DNA of 64,000 nucleotides from Ferrimonas lipolytica (GTDB lineage Bacteria > Pseudomonadota > Gammaproteobacteria > Enterobacterales > Shewanellaceae): NCBI RefSeq assembly GCF_012295575.1, contig NZ_CP051180.1:124001-188000 (forward strand). Direction: 5' to 3'. The translations under genes were made by a program, and so were the position numbers. Positions 25,100 to 37,027 of this stretch are shown here, in pieces (position 1 is the first letter of the stretch; the number at the start of each line of letters is the position of its first letter). The notes beneath the pieces are model-generated. The model was given only the letters and a program-made list of their open reading frames with translations, did not search any database and was not told where the DNA came from.

Positions 25100-27831
25100 C
25101 AGGCTACCAAAAATGCTTTGGCAGCGGTTGTGACTTGATTAAGTTGGTCTTGCAGTTCAAGCAGTTCGGGTTCCAGATCGGTGATGGTCGCACCTTGCTT
25201 TAAACTGGACTCCAATTGGTGACACAATTTTTGCAGTGCTGGAACGCCAGAATAACAGGTGGCTCCATGAAGCTTATGCACTCGTTGCTGCAACGCCAAA
25301 CTGTCGTTGGCAGCAATAGCGTTATCTATGCCGGTTAGCGCCTCAGGTAGACTTTCGATCAATAGCGCCAGCATCTCCTTAGCCAGTGAGTTATTGCCAC
25401 CAGCTTGGGTGAGTGCAAGCTCCCAATCGATAATGCCATTGCTGGCGCTGGCAGCAGGTTTAGCCCACTGCACTAAGCGCTCTCGCAACCTTTGTTCATC
25501 AATCGGCTTGGTCAGGTAGTCATCCATACCAACGGCAAGGATTTGCTCCCGTTCTTTACCTAAGATGTGTGCGGTAACGGCGATAATTGGGCAGTGGCGA
25601 TTTTGCGATTTGGCCCGGATCGACTCGGTGGCCTTTAATCCATCGATGTCAGGCATTTGGATATCCATAAAGATGGCGTCGTATTGATGTTGCTGACACA
25701 TCGCGATGGCGCTGCGGCCGCCGGAGGCGCAGTCGACACTATCCACCATTTCGCCTAGTAGGGTCGAGATTAGCTTGAGGTTGGCGGGGTTATCATCAAC
25801 CGCTAAGACACGCAGCGGCATTCTCTCGGACGGGCTGATGATTGGGGCTGCAGCCACCGGCGGGGTCGATTGTGCAGGCATTACCTCGGTCAAACTCTGC
25901 AGGCTAAGTGCTTGGCTAAGACGACGTTGGCTCAATGGTAAATTGAGCAGTTTGATTGTTGAATGGTGGTGCAGGTCCTGCTGCCACTGGGTCGGTTTAC
26001 CCAAGGCTATAATGATCGGGTTATCGATGCCAATCCCATCGATAACGTTCAAAGTTTGACTTGGATCGGTCAATAAGCTGCTGCTGATTAAGGCGTGATC
26101 ATAGCGGCGATTAGCACCACTCGGTTGCGGCAGTTCTGCACTAATATCCACCTGCATCTGCCAGCTTTGCAAGAGCCGCTCTAAACTTTGGCGGGTATTA
26201 CGGCGTGGCTCAATAACAAGTACTCGTTGCTGTGCCAGCTTATCGAGGCCGAGATCATTGCCTAACTGGAACAGGCTACGTTCGATAGTCATGGTAAACC
26301 AGAAGGTGGAGCCCTGTTGATTCTGAGAACTAAAGCCGATTTGGCCATCCATCTGATTGACCAAGCGCTTGGTGATTACCAAGCCTAAACCGGTGCCGCC
26401 AAAGCGGCGGGTAATGGAACCGTCGGCTTGGCCAAAGGCTTGGAACAGTTTGGGTTTTTGTTCGTCAGGAATTCCGATGCCGGTATCGGATACCTCACCC
26501 CGGAGGATGACTTGTTTTGATTGGCTGCTGACCAGATCAAGCGACAGCTTGATGGTGCCCTGTTCGGTGAACTTGATGGCGTTGCCAAGCAGATTGGTTA
26601 AGATCTGCTGGATTCGCATTGAATCGCCGTTAAGGCTATCAGGGATGGTTGGATCAATATCAACCACTAACTCGAGGGCTTTATCGTTGGCGCTAGCGGC
26701 CACTAGGCTAACGGTTTCATCTACGGTTTCACGCAGTGCAAACGGGACTTTATCCAGCACCATTTTGCCCGCTTCGAGTTTAGAGAAGTCGAGAATGTCA
26801 TTAATGATCGACAACAGGTTGTTGGCGCTGCGTTCAATCGTTTGCATGTAATCACGCTGATTTTCATGCAGCGGCGTTTTTAGCAGTTGGCGGGCAAAAC
26901 CGATAACGCCATTCAGTGGCGTACGCAGTTCGTGACTCATATTGGCCAAAAACTCAGACTTAATCCGCGACGCTTCAAGAGCCCGTTTTTTGGCAATATC
27001 TAGCTCAACGTTCTGAATCTCAATCTGCTCTAAGGTTTCACGCAGATCAGAGGTGGCTTGATCGATGTTTTGCTGCATCTCATTGTGGTATTCCGACAAT
27101 GACGCAGCCATGGCGTTGATGCCGCGTTTGAGATCATCTAGCTCACCAATCAGGTCGCCATTAAGACGGGTATCCAGCTTGCCTTCGCGGATTTTGGCTA
27201 CTGCACTTACCATTGATGAGATTGGCTGAGTAACGTGTTTCAACAAACGAAAGGTAAACAACAGATTAAGTTGCACCCCAATCAATACCACGATAAAGGC
27301 CACAATGGCGGCTCGGTATTGGCTAAGTAGTGCTTCATGCTTATTGAGTTGAATAGCGATATAGCCGAGCTGGGTATCGGTATCTAAGGCGTTGCCGTAA
27401 AGACTGATGTTGCTAAAAATTGGCGCACGCATGACCACGGTGTCGCCAAAGTGCTCAATGCTTATCCCCTGTTTTAAGGTTGGGCTCTCAGTCAGCTGTA
27501 GCAACTCAAAATCGTGGTTGTAATTGCTGCTAACAAAGGCGTGATGGTTTACATCAAACACGGTGATGGTTTGAATAAAGCCAGCATTGCTCTGGTGAAT
27601 GGTATCGATTAAGCGCTTGGTGTGTTCCCGGTTGTTATACTGCAGGCCATACTCACAGGCGATTGCCATTGGGGCGATAAGATTGGTTCCTCGTCGCATC
27701 AAGGTATTTTCCAGCTCGGTAAAGCGATTACTGGTAAAGTAGACCGCTAAGATAGTGCCCACCAAAACGGTTGGTGCGAGCGCTAGCACCATTACCCAGG
27801 TGCGCAAACTGTATTGGGCCGCGGATTTCAT
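25099..27831 (-). CDS. barA: Hybrid sensor histidine kinase BarA
   Basis: 910 residues, near E. coli length. Two membrane helices (about 10-32 and 170-192) flank a periplasmic sensor. Then come HAMP, a HisKA dimer with phosphorylated His near residue 298 (SHELRTPLNG), HATPase, a degenerate receiver (LVIEPRRNTRQSLERLL), a true receiver with Asp near 723 (FMDIQMPDIDG) and a C-terminal HPt with His near 855 (HKLHGATCYSG). BarA phosphorylates UvrY/GacA, which drives the Csr small RNAs; csrA lies 27 kb away in this window. Divergent from rlmD. Confidence 0.95.
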   Translation of the reverse strand: MKSAAQYSLRTWVMVLALAPTVLVGTILAVYFTSNRFTELENTLMRRGTNLIAPMAIACEYGLQYNNREHTKRLIDTIHQSNAGFIQTITVFDVNHHAFVSSNYNHDFELLQLTESPTLKQGISIEHFGDTVVMRAPIFSNISLYGNALDTDTQLGYIAIQLNKHEALLSQYRAAIVAFIVVLIGVQLNLLFTFRLLKHVTQPISSMVSAVAKIREGKLDTRLNGDLIGELDDLKRGINAMAASLSEYHNEMQQNIDQATSDLRETLEQIEIQNVELDIAKKRALEASRIKSEFLANMSHELRTPLNGVIGFARQLLKTPLHENQRDYMQTIERSANNLLSIINDILDFSKLEAGKMVLDKVPFALRETVDETVSLVAASANDKALELVVDIDPTIPDSLNGDSMRIQQILTNLLGNAIKFTEQGTIKLSLDLVSSQSKQVILRGEVSDTGIGIPDEQKPKLFQAFGQADGSITRRFGGTGLGLVITKRLVNQMDGQIGFSSQNQQGSTFWFTMTIERSLFQLGNDLGLDKLAQQRVLVIEPRRNTRQSLERLLQSWQMQVDISAELPQPSGANRRYDHALISSSLLTDPSQTLNVIDGIGIDNPIIIALGKPTQWQQDLHHHSTIKLLNLPLSQRRLSQALSLQSLTEVMPAQSTPPVAAAPIISPSERMPLRVLAVDDNPANLKLISTLLGEMVDSVDCASGGRSAIAMCQQHQYDAIFMDIQMPDIDGLKATESIRAKSQNRHCPIIAVTAHILGKEREQILAVGMDDYLTKPIDEQRLRERLVQWAKPAASASNGIIDWELALTQAGGNNSLAKEMLALLIESLPEALTGIDNAIAANDSLALQQRVHKLHGATCYSGVPALQKLCHQLESSLKQGATITDLEPELLELQDQLNQVTTAAKAFLVA

Positions 27832-27908
27832 CTGTGGGAAAATATACTCATTAGATGCCCAATAAGCGGGCCATTATCATCAGCACATTGTAATCAATTC
27901 GAGCACCT

Positions 27909-29249
27909 ATGGCACAGTTCTTCTCTCCCAAATCCAATAAAAAGAAATCGTTAGCAGCTGCAATTGAGGTTTCTATCGATAGCCTCGACCATCAAGGTCA
28001 AGCGGTCGCGCAGCATCAGGGCAAAATAGTGTTTGTCGATGGCTTGCTGCCACAGGAGCGTGCCAAGGTTCGAATCGAAAAAGACAAGGGTCGTTATGCT
28101 AAGGGCAAGCTGATCAAACGGTTGAGTGCCAACTCGGCTCGAGTAGCCCCGGCTTGTCCGCATTTTGATAGCTGTGGCGGCTGCCAGCTGCAATACGCCA
28201 GCAGTGAAGGACAACAGCAATTTAAACAGCAAACCCTGACTAAGTTGGTGCAGCACCATCTGAGTGTTGCCGAGATTACGTTAGCGCCGACCATCAAGGC
28301 TGATCCTTGGCGTTATCGCCGCCGCGCACGCTTGGGCGCACAGGTGCATCAAGGTCAACTGTGTTTGGGCTTCCGTCAAGAGCAAAGCAACAACTTGGTG
28401 AGTATCGATAGCTGTGCGGTGTTGGCCAAGCCACTTGATAACCTGATTGCACCATTGGCCAAAGCGATTGGACCAACGCCGCTTGCGAAGCAATTGGGTC
28501 ATATCGATCTGCTGCTGGCGGACGAGGGAGCAGTGGCAGTTTTGCGAGTTATGCGTGCCCCTAAGCCGAAGGAGTTGGAGCGGTTAACCGCGGTAGCGGT
28601 TGAACATCAGTGTATGGTGTTGCTGCACGATGGTGACCAGCTCACTACCTTAGATGGCGAAGCACCACAGCTGCTGCATTACCAAACCGGCCCAGAACTG
28701 CCATCGGTAGCGTTTATGCCAGGGGATTTCTTTCAGGTTAACGACAGTGTCAACCAACAGATGATTGCGCAAGCTATCGATTGGCTCCAACCTAAAGTCG
28801 ATGAGGTAGGCTTAGATTTGTTCTGCGGTGGCGGTAACTTCAGTTTTCCGTTGGCAAGCTTGTCCCTGCAAGTTACAGGTGTCGAGGGAATAGAGTCGAT
28901 GGCGTTACGCGCGCGACAGCAAGCCAAAGCCCTTGGGGTTGGCAACGTTAACTTTTTTAGCACCGATCTTAATGGTGAAATTCCTACGGCTGACTGGGCC
29001 AGTCAGCCCGTTGATTGGGTCTTGCTGGATCCTGCTCGCGCCGGTGCTGCTGGAACCTTGCAATGGATGACCGCATTGGCCCCTAAGCGCATTCTTTATG
29101 TGTCGTGTTCACCGCTGACCTTGGCGCAAGATGCCAAAGTGTTACAAGCTCAAGGATATTCGCTTAGCAAACTTGGTCTGATAGATATGTTCCCGCATAC
29201 TGGCCATCTGGAGTCGATGGCGTTGTTTGTTGCCAACGTTAAGAAGTAA
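27909..29249 (+). CDS. rlmD: 23S rRNA (uracil(1939)-C(5))-methyltransferase RlmD
   Basis: 446 residues. A TRAM domain (1-75) precedes the [4Fe-4S] cysteines in ACPHFDSCGGCQLQYA, then the SAM-binding Rossmann domain (GLDLFCGGGNFSFPLA) and the catalytic motif LDPARAGA with the nucleophile Cys in YVSCSPLTLA. It methylates U1939 of 23S rRNA. Adjacent to relA as in E. coli and relatives. Confidence 0.96.
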   Translation: MAQFFSPKSNKKKSLAAAIEVSIDSLDHQGQAVAQHQGKIVFVDGLLPQERAKVRIEKDKGRYAKGKLIKRLSANSARVAPACPHFDSCGGCQLQYASSEGQQQFKQQTLTKLVQHHLSVAEITLAPTIKADPWRYRRRARLGAQVHQGQLCLGFRQEQSNNLVSIDSCAVLAKPLDNLIAPLAKAIGPTPLAKQLGHIDLLLADEGAVAVLRVMRAPKPKELERLTAVAVEHQCMVLLHDGDQLTTLDGEAPQLLHYQTGPELPSVAFMPGDFFQVNDSVNQQMIAQAIDWLQPKVDEVGLDLFCGGGNFSFPLASLSLQVTGVEGIESMALRARQQAKALGVGNVNFFSTDLNGEIPTADWASQPVDWVLLDPARAGAAGTLQWMTALAPKRILYVSCSPLTLAQDAKVLQAQGYSLSKLGLIDMFPHTGHLESMALFVANVKK

Positions 29250-29283
29250 CGGTTCCCGGGGTTAAGAAAAAGGACGGTCATTA

Positions 29284-31479
29284 ATGGTTTCGGTTAGACA
29301 CATTCACTTTGATGATGCAGAAGGTGATTTAGGGCAGTGGTTACAGCGTTTAGAGATAAGCGCTGAGCATCAGAAAATATTACTGGAAACCTATCACTAC
29401 TGTGATTCACTCCAAGGCGATGATCCTGCGCTGGCGTCAGCGCGGTTGCTGCGTGCCCGCGAAATGGTAGAGATCCTACTGCCATTGCATATGGATATTG
29501 AAACCTTGCGAGCTGCAGTTTTCTATGTGTTCGCGGACTGTAAACTGCTCGACTTAGACAAGTTGGTTGAAGAGCAGGGTGAATCCGTTACCGCGTTAGT
29601 GAAATCGGTGCAGGTGATGGACGCGATTCGGATGCTGCGCATTAATGGCAACCCCAATGGCAATCAGGTTGATAATCTGCGGCGGATGCTGTTGGCGATG
29701 GTGGAAGACGTTCGCGCCGTGGTAATCAAGCTAGCTGAGGCGGTTGTATTGCTTCGGGAAGTGAAAAATCTTGATGAAGAAACACGGGTTGTGCTCGCCC
29801 GTGAAGTGAATGACATCTATGCACCTCTGGCCAACCGTTTGGGGATTGGTCAATTAAAGTGGGAGCTGGAAGACCTGTCGTTTCGCTATCTCCACCCTGA
29901 CACCTACAAGCAGATTGCCAAATGGCTCGATGGTAAGCGCCTCGACCGTGAAAGCTACATGGAACAATTTGTCGAGACGCTCCAAAGCAACCTTGATAAA
30001 GAGGGGATCCGCGCTGAAGTCTATGGCCGGCCGAAACACATCTACAGCATCTGGCGTAAGATGCAGAAGAAGAACCTCGCCTTCGATGAACTGTTCGACG
30101 TTCGTGCAGTACGTATTATCGCCGAGCGTTTACAAGACTGTTACGGCGCTTTAGGGGCAGTACACAGCCTCTGGCATCACCTTCCTGGAGAGTTTGACGA
30201 TTACGTTGCAACCCCAAAACCGAATGGTTACCAATCCATTCATACCGTGGTGATGGGGCCAGAAGGCAAGACCGTTGAAATCCAGATCCGTACCAAGCAG
30301 ATGCATGAAGACGCTGAGCTTGGGGTGGCAGCCCATTGGAAATACAAAGAGGGCAGCACCGGTCGTACTTCTGGGTTTGAAAACAAGATTAATTGGTTGC
30401 GCAAGATCCTAGCGTGGCAAGAGGATGTGGTTGAATCAGGCAACTTGGTCGAGGAGATCCGCTCCCAAGTGTTTGAGGATCGCGTCTACGTATTTACTCC
30501 AAACGGTGACGTTATTGATCTGCCCGCTGGCAGCACTGTGCTTGATTTTGCTTATTACATTCATAGTCAGGTCGGGCATCGCTGCATCGGTGCCAAGATC
30601 GATGGGCGGATCTCTCCATTCACCACCGAGGTGGAAACCGGGCAACGGGTTGAAATCATCACCTCTAAACACCCCAATCCGAAACGCGATTGGCTTAACC
30701 CTAACTTGGGCTATATCCATACCAGTCGTGCCCGAGCGAAGATCCATACGTGGTTTAAAGCGCAAGACAAAGACAAAAATATCATCGCCGGCCGAGAAAT
30801 GTTGGAGTCTGAGTTGACCAAGCACGGCTTGAATGCCAGTAATGCTGATAGCGCTATCGAGCGGTTCAACATGCACAGCTATGACGACCTGCTGGCAGCT
30901 ATTGGCGGTGGTGACGTTCGCTTGATTCAGGTGATCAATCACATTCAAAGTCGCAGCTCACGGGATGATTTCGACGAGCAGCGAGCGGTGGCGGATTTGA
31001 TGGCCAAGCAAAGCTCGCGGCCGAAGAAAGCCAAGGGGCATGTTGAGGTGAATGGGGTCGGCAATTTGCTCACCCACATTGCCAATTGTTGCCAGCCATT
31101 GCCTGGGGATGCGATTAGCGGTTACATCACCCAAAGCAAAGGGGTATCGGTACACCGTGAAGCTTGTGAACAGTTAAACAATCTGCTTAGTCAGCACCCA
31201 GAGCGTGGCGTTGAGGTGCTTTGGGGCGAGAGCCAAAGTGGTGGCTATGCGGTAACCCTGCGGGTTATCGCGACCGATCGCTCTGGCTTATTACGCGACA
31301 TCACCACCGTATTGGCTAACGAGAAGAGTAACGTGTCGGAGATGCGCTCCAGCCTGGATCCGAAGCAACAAACCTCAACGGTCGAGTTGCGCTTAGAGCT
31401 GTTTAATATGGAGTCACTAAGCCGGATTTTATCCCGTTTAGGACAGCTTAATGGCGTAATAGAGGCGCGTCGCTTGTGA
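29284..31479 (+). CDS. relA: GTP pyrophosphokinase RelA
   Basis: 731 residues: a degenerate N-terminal hydrolase domain (the HD motif is absent; it reads FADCKLLDLDKL), the synthetase domain (YVATPKPNGYQSIHT and IQIRTKQMHEDAE near residues 310-345), TGS domain (VYVFTPNGDVIDLPAGSTVLDFAY), helical and zinc-finger parts, and a C-terminal ACT domain. It makes (p)ppGpp on stalled ribosomes. Translationally coupled to mazG by a GTGA overlap. Confidence 0.97.
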   Translation: MVSVRHIHFDDAEGDLGQWLQRLEISAEHQKILLETYHYCDSLQGDDPALASARLLRAREMVEILLPLHMDIETLRAAVFYVFADCKLLDLDKLVEEQGESVTALVKSVQVMDAIRMLRINGNPNGNQVDNLRRMLLAMVEDVRAVVIKLAEAVVLLREVKNLDEETRVVLAREVNDIYAPLANRLGIGQLKWELEDLSFRYLHPDTYKQIAKWLDGKRLDRESYMEQFVETLQSNLDKEGIRAEVYGRPKHIYSIWRKMQKKNLAFDELFDVRAVRIIAERLQDCYGALGAVHSLWHHLPGEFDDYVATPKPNGYQSIHTVVMGPEGKTVEIQIRTKQMHEDAELGVAAHWKYKEGSTGRTSGFENKINWLRKILAWQEDVVESGNLVEEIRSQVFEDRVYVFTPNGDVIDLPAGSTVLDFAYYIHSQVGHRCIGAKIDGRISPFTTEVETGQRVEIITSKHPNPKRDWLNPNLGYIHTSRARAKIHTWFKAQDKDKNIIAGREMLESELTKHGLNASNADSAIERFNMHSYDDLLAAIGGGDVRLIQVINHIQSRSSRDDFDEQRAVADLMAKQSSRPKKAKGHVEVNGVGNLLTHIANCCQPLPGDAISGYITQSKGVSVHREACEQLNNLLSQHPERGVEVLWGESQSGGYAVTLRVIATDRSGLLRDITTVLANEKSNVSEMRSSLDPKQQTSTVELRLELFNMESLSRILSRLGQLNGVIEARRL

Positions 31480-32261
31480 GTCTGCCGGTTGAACCGATAG
31501 CACGAATGCTGGCCATTATGGCCAGCTTGCGTGATCCAGATAGCGGCTGCCCGTGGGATCGGCAGCAAGACTTTACCTCGATTGTGCCTCATACCATTGA
31601 GGAAGCTTACGAAGTGGCGGATGCCATTGAGCGGGGCGATTACAATGAGTTGGCTGGTGAACTGGGTGACCTATTGTTTCAAGTGGTGTTCTACGCCCAG
31701 CTTGGACAAGAGCAGGGCCATTTCAATTTTATCGAGGTGGTCGAGCGTTTGAATGCCAAGCTCGAACAGCGTCACCCCCATGTGTTTGCTGGCACCGAGT
31801 TAGTATCTGGGCAATGGGAACAGCTTAAAGCACAAGAACGCCAAGCTAATAACCAACCCAGTGCCTTGGATAACGTTCCGCTTAATTTCCCTGCCTTGGT
31901 GCGCAGCCATAAGCTGCAAAAACGTGCCGCCAGAGTTGGCTTTGATTGGGACAGTTTAGGACCGGTGGCCGAGAAGGTCGCGGAAGAGTTGGATGAAGTG
32001 ATGGTTGAAGCGCTGCAAGCGGACGCTAAACAGGAGTTGGTGCAAGAGGAGATCGGTGATCTGTTGTTTGCTGTGGTTAATTTGGCTCGCCACCTTGAGG
32101 TGGAGCCAGAGCAAGCACTGCGTCAAGCCAATGCTAAGTTTGAACGACGCTTTCGCGGGGTCGAACAACACTGCCAAAACGATAACTTATCAATGCCCTC
32201 TGCCGGAATCGATAAACTCGAACTATACTGGCAACAGGTTAAGGCTGCAGAAAAACGGTAA
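31476..32261 (+). CDS. mazG: Nucleoside triphosphate pyrophosphohydrolase MazG
   Basis: 261 residues with two MazG folds. The first has CPWDRQQDFTSI and EEAYEVADAI...ELGDLLFQVVF metal-binding acidics; the second has EELDEVMVEA...EEIGDLLFAVVN. It hydrolyses (d)NTPs and in E. coli lowers ppGpp. Start GTG 31476 overlaps the relA stop by four bases. Upstream of pyrG, the standard order. Confidence 0.95.
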   Translation: MSLPVEPIARMLAIMASLRDPDSGCPWDRQQDFTSIVPHTIEEAYEVADAIERGDYNELAGELGDLLFQVVFYAQLGQEQGHFNFIEVVERLNAKLEQRHPHVFAGTELVSGQWEQLKAQERQANNQPSALDNVPLNFPALVRSHKLQKRAARVGFDWDSLGPVAEKVAEELDEVMVEALQADAKQELVQEEIGDLLFAVVNLARHLEVEPEQALRQANAKFERRFRGVEQHCQNDNLSMPSAGIDKLELYWQQVKAAEKR

Positions 32262-32306
32262 CAAAATCTGCGTCGGTTAATTGCTGAACTCAGTGTTTTT
32301 TAGTAA

Positions 32307-34031
<1,725 letters not shown>

Positions 34032-34043
34032 CAGAATTTTAAA

Positions 34044-34073
34044 GCCGGGCCTCAAATAGGTCCGGTTTTTTTT
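34044..34073 (+). terminator. Terminator after pyrG
   Basis: CCGGGCCT / AGGTCCGG hairpin and a run of eight T. Confidence 0.85.
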
Positions 34074-34095
34074 GTTTTTGATATCGGAAAATTAA

Positions 34096-35400
<1,305 letters not shown>

Positions 35401-35473
35401 TCGAGGCGCGTAACATGCAGTTGATTGCGAGTAGCAATTAATGCAAACGACTGCAGCTTGCAGTTTGTTTATG

Positions 35474-35500
35474 AAAAAGCCGCCTTAGGGCGGCTTTTTG
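35474..35500 (+). terminator. Terminator after eno
   Basis: AAAAAGCCGCC / GGCGGCTTTTT stem-loop with T run. Confidence 0.92.
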
Positions 35501-35559
35501 CTTTTCTTTTGTTAGGGCTTAGGCCAAGATCACCTTATCGATTGATTTAGGCGGACTCC

Positions 35560-35844
35560 ATGCGGATCTTATTGACTCTATTACTGGTTTTGTTCGGGTC
35601 ATTGCAGTATCGACTGTGGTATGGCAGTAATAATTTGCCCGATAATTGGAAGTTGCAAGAGAAAATCGAACAGCAACTGGCCGGTAATGCTCAGTTAGAG
35701 CAACGCAACGAGTTGCTGCAGCGTGAGATTGAAGATCTCGGCAGCGGCCTTGAGGCGGTAGAAGAGCGTGCCCGTAATGAGCTGGGTATGATTAAAGAAA
35801 ATGAACAGTTCTTTCGAGTTATTAGCCGTTCACCTAAGTCGTAG
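35560..35844 (+). CDS. ftsB: Cell division protein FtsB
   Basis: 94 residues: one N-terminal membrane helix (RILLTLLLVLFGSLQYRLWYG), then a periplasmic coiled coil (about 30-65, LQEKIEQQLAGNAQLEQRNELLQ) and the conserved EERARNELGMIKENEQFFRV tail. It forms the FtsQBL complex of the divisome. Upstream of ispD as usual. Confidence 0.95.
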   Translation: MRILLTLLLVLFGSLQYRLWYGSNNLPDNWKLQEKIEQQLAGNAQLEQRNELLQREIEDLGSGLEAVEERARNELGMIKENEQFFRVISRSPKS

Positions 35845-35861
35845 TTTGTTGGAGCCTATTC

Positions 35862-36554
35862 ATGGCAATTGATGCTAATACACCGATCTATGCGGTAGTC
35901 CCTGCAGCTGGTGTAGGTAAACGAATGGGCGGCACCCAGCCGAAGCAATACCTGCCCCTATTAGGAAGAGCTATCCTATCCCATACCCTCGGGGTGCTAT
36001 TGGATCATCCTCAGGTGGCCAAGGTCGTGGTCGCGCTCGGTGCTGCTGATGGCTACTTTGACGATCTGCCTGAGGCGACCCATCCTAATCTGATTAAAGT
36101 CGTTGGTGGTGCTGAGCGCGCAGACTCGGTGCGCTTAGCCTTGAGCCAAGTGCCTGCCGAGGCGTGGGCATTGGTGCACGATGCGGCTCGTCCCTGTTTA
36201 ACCCACGGTGATATTGACCAGCTGCTACAACAGTGTGGTGACCAAGGGGCGATTCTGGCAATGCCGGTACGAGATACCATGAAGCGCGCCAATTCTGATG
36301 GCAACATCGACCATACCGTCGAGCGTGCGTTGCTGTGGCATGCCTTGACGCCGCAACTATTTCCTGCCAGCAAGCTATTGCGAGCGCTCAATCAACATCA
36401 ACTGAATCCAGCCATTACCGATGAAGCATCGGCGATGGAACTGCAAGGTTGGCAACCGACTTTGGTCAGTGGTCGGCCTGATAATATCAAAGTGACCCAC
36501 CCAGACGATCTGCGTCTGGCAGAACTGTTTTTAGCACAAAGGAGTGCCTCATGA
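35862..36554 (+). CDS. ispD: 2-C-methyl-D-erythritol 4-phosphate cytidylyltransferase IspD
   Basis: 230 residues with the nucleotidyltransferase motif [21 protein letters not shown] at the N-terminus and VHDAARPC near residue 105. It adds CMP to MEP in the non-mevalonate isoprenoid pathway. It overlaps ispF by ATGA, so the next step is co-translated. Confidence 0.97.
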   Translation: MAIDANTPIYAVVPAAGVGKRMGGTQPKQYLPLLGRAILSHTLGVLLDHPQVAKVVVALGAADGYFDDLPEATHPNLIKVVGGAERADSVRLALSQVPAEAWALVHDAARPCLTHGDIDQLLQQCGDQGAILAMPVRDTMKRANSDGNIDHTVERALLWHALTPQLFPASKLLRALNQHQLNPAITDEASAMELQGWQPTLVSGRPDNIKVTHPDDLRLAELFLAQRSAS

Positions 36555-37027
36555 TCCGCATTGGCCACGGCTTCGATGTACATAAATTTGGTGGCGAAGG
36601 GCCAGTTATTATCGGTGGCGTCGCTATCGATTACGAGCAAGGCTTGCTGGCGCATTCCGATGGGGATGTAGCGTTGCATGCGGTCAGTGATGCTCTGCTT
36701 GGGGCGGTTGCGCTTGGAGATATTGGACATCACTTTCCCGACACCGATCCCGCTTTCAAGGGAGCCGATAGCCGCGTGTTGCTACGCCGCTGCTTTGAAC
36801 AGGTAACGGCAAGGGGTTATAAGCTTGGCAATGTTGATGTCACCATTATCGCTCAGGCTCCGAAAATGGCCCCTCACATTGAGGCGATGCGCCAAACTCT
36901 TGCAGCAGACTTGGATGCCTCGCTGGATCAAATCAACGTTAAAGCGACAACAACGGAAAAGTTGGGCTTTACCGGACGTAAAGAGGGGATCGCCGTTGAA
37001 GCGGTGGTACTGCTAACCAATGACTGA
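36551..37027 (+). CDS. ispF: 2-C-methyl-D-erythritol 2,4-cyclodiphosphate synthase IspF
   Basis: 158 residues starting [14 protein letters not shown] (Asp and His bind the metal), with [18 protein letters not shown] and the C-terminal [16 protein letters not shown] motif. It cyclises CDP-ME 2-phosphate with loss of CMP. It overlaps the start of the truD-surE gene by eight bases. Confidence 0.97.
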   Translation: MIRIGHGFDVHKFGGEGPVIIGGVAIDYEQGLLAHSDGDVALHAVSDALLGAVALGDIGHHFPDTDPAFKGADSRVLLRRCFEQVTARGYKLGNVDVTIIAQAPKMAPHIEAMRQTLAADLDASLDQINVKATTTEKLGFTGRKEGIAVEAVVLLTND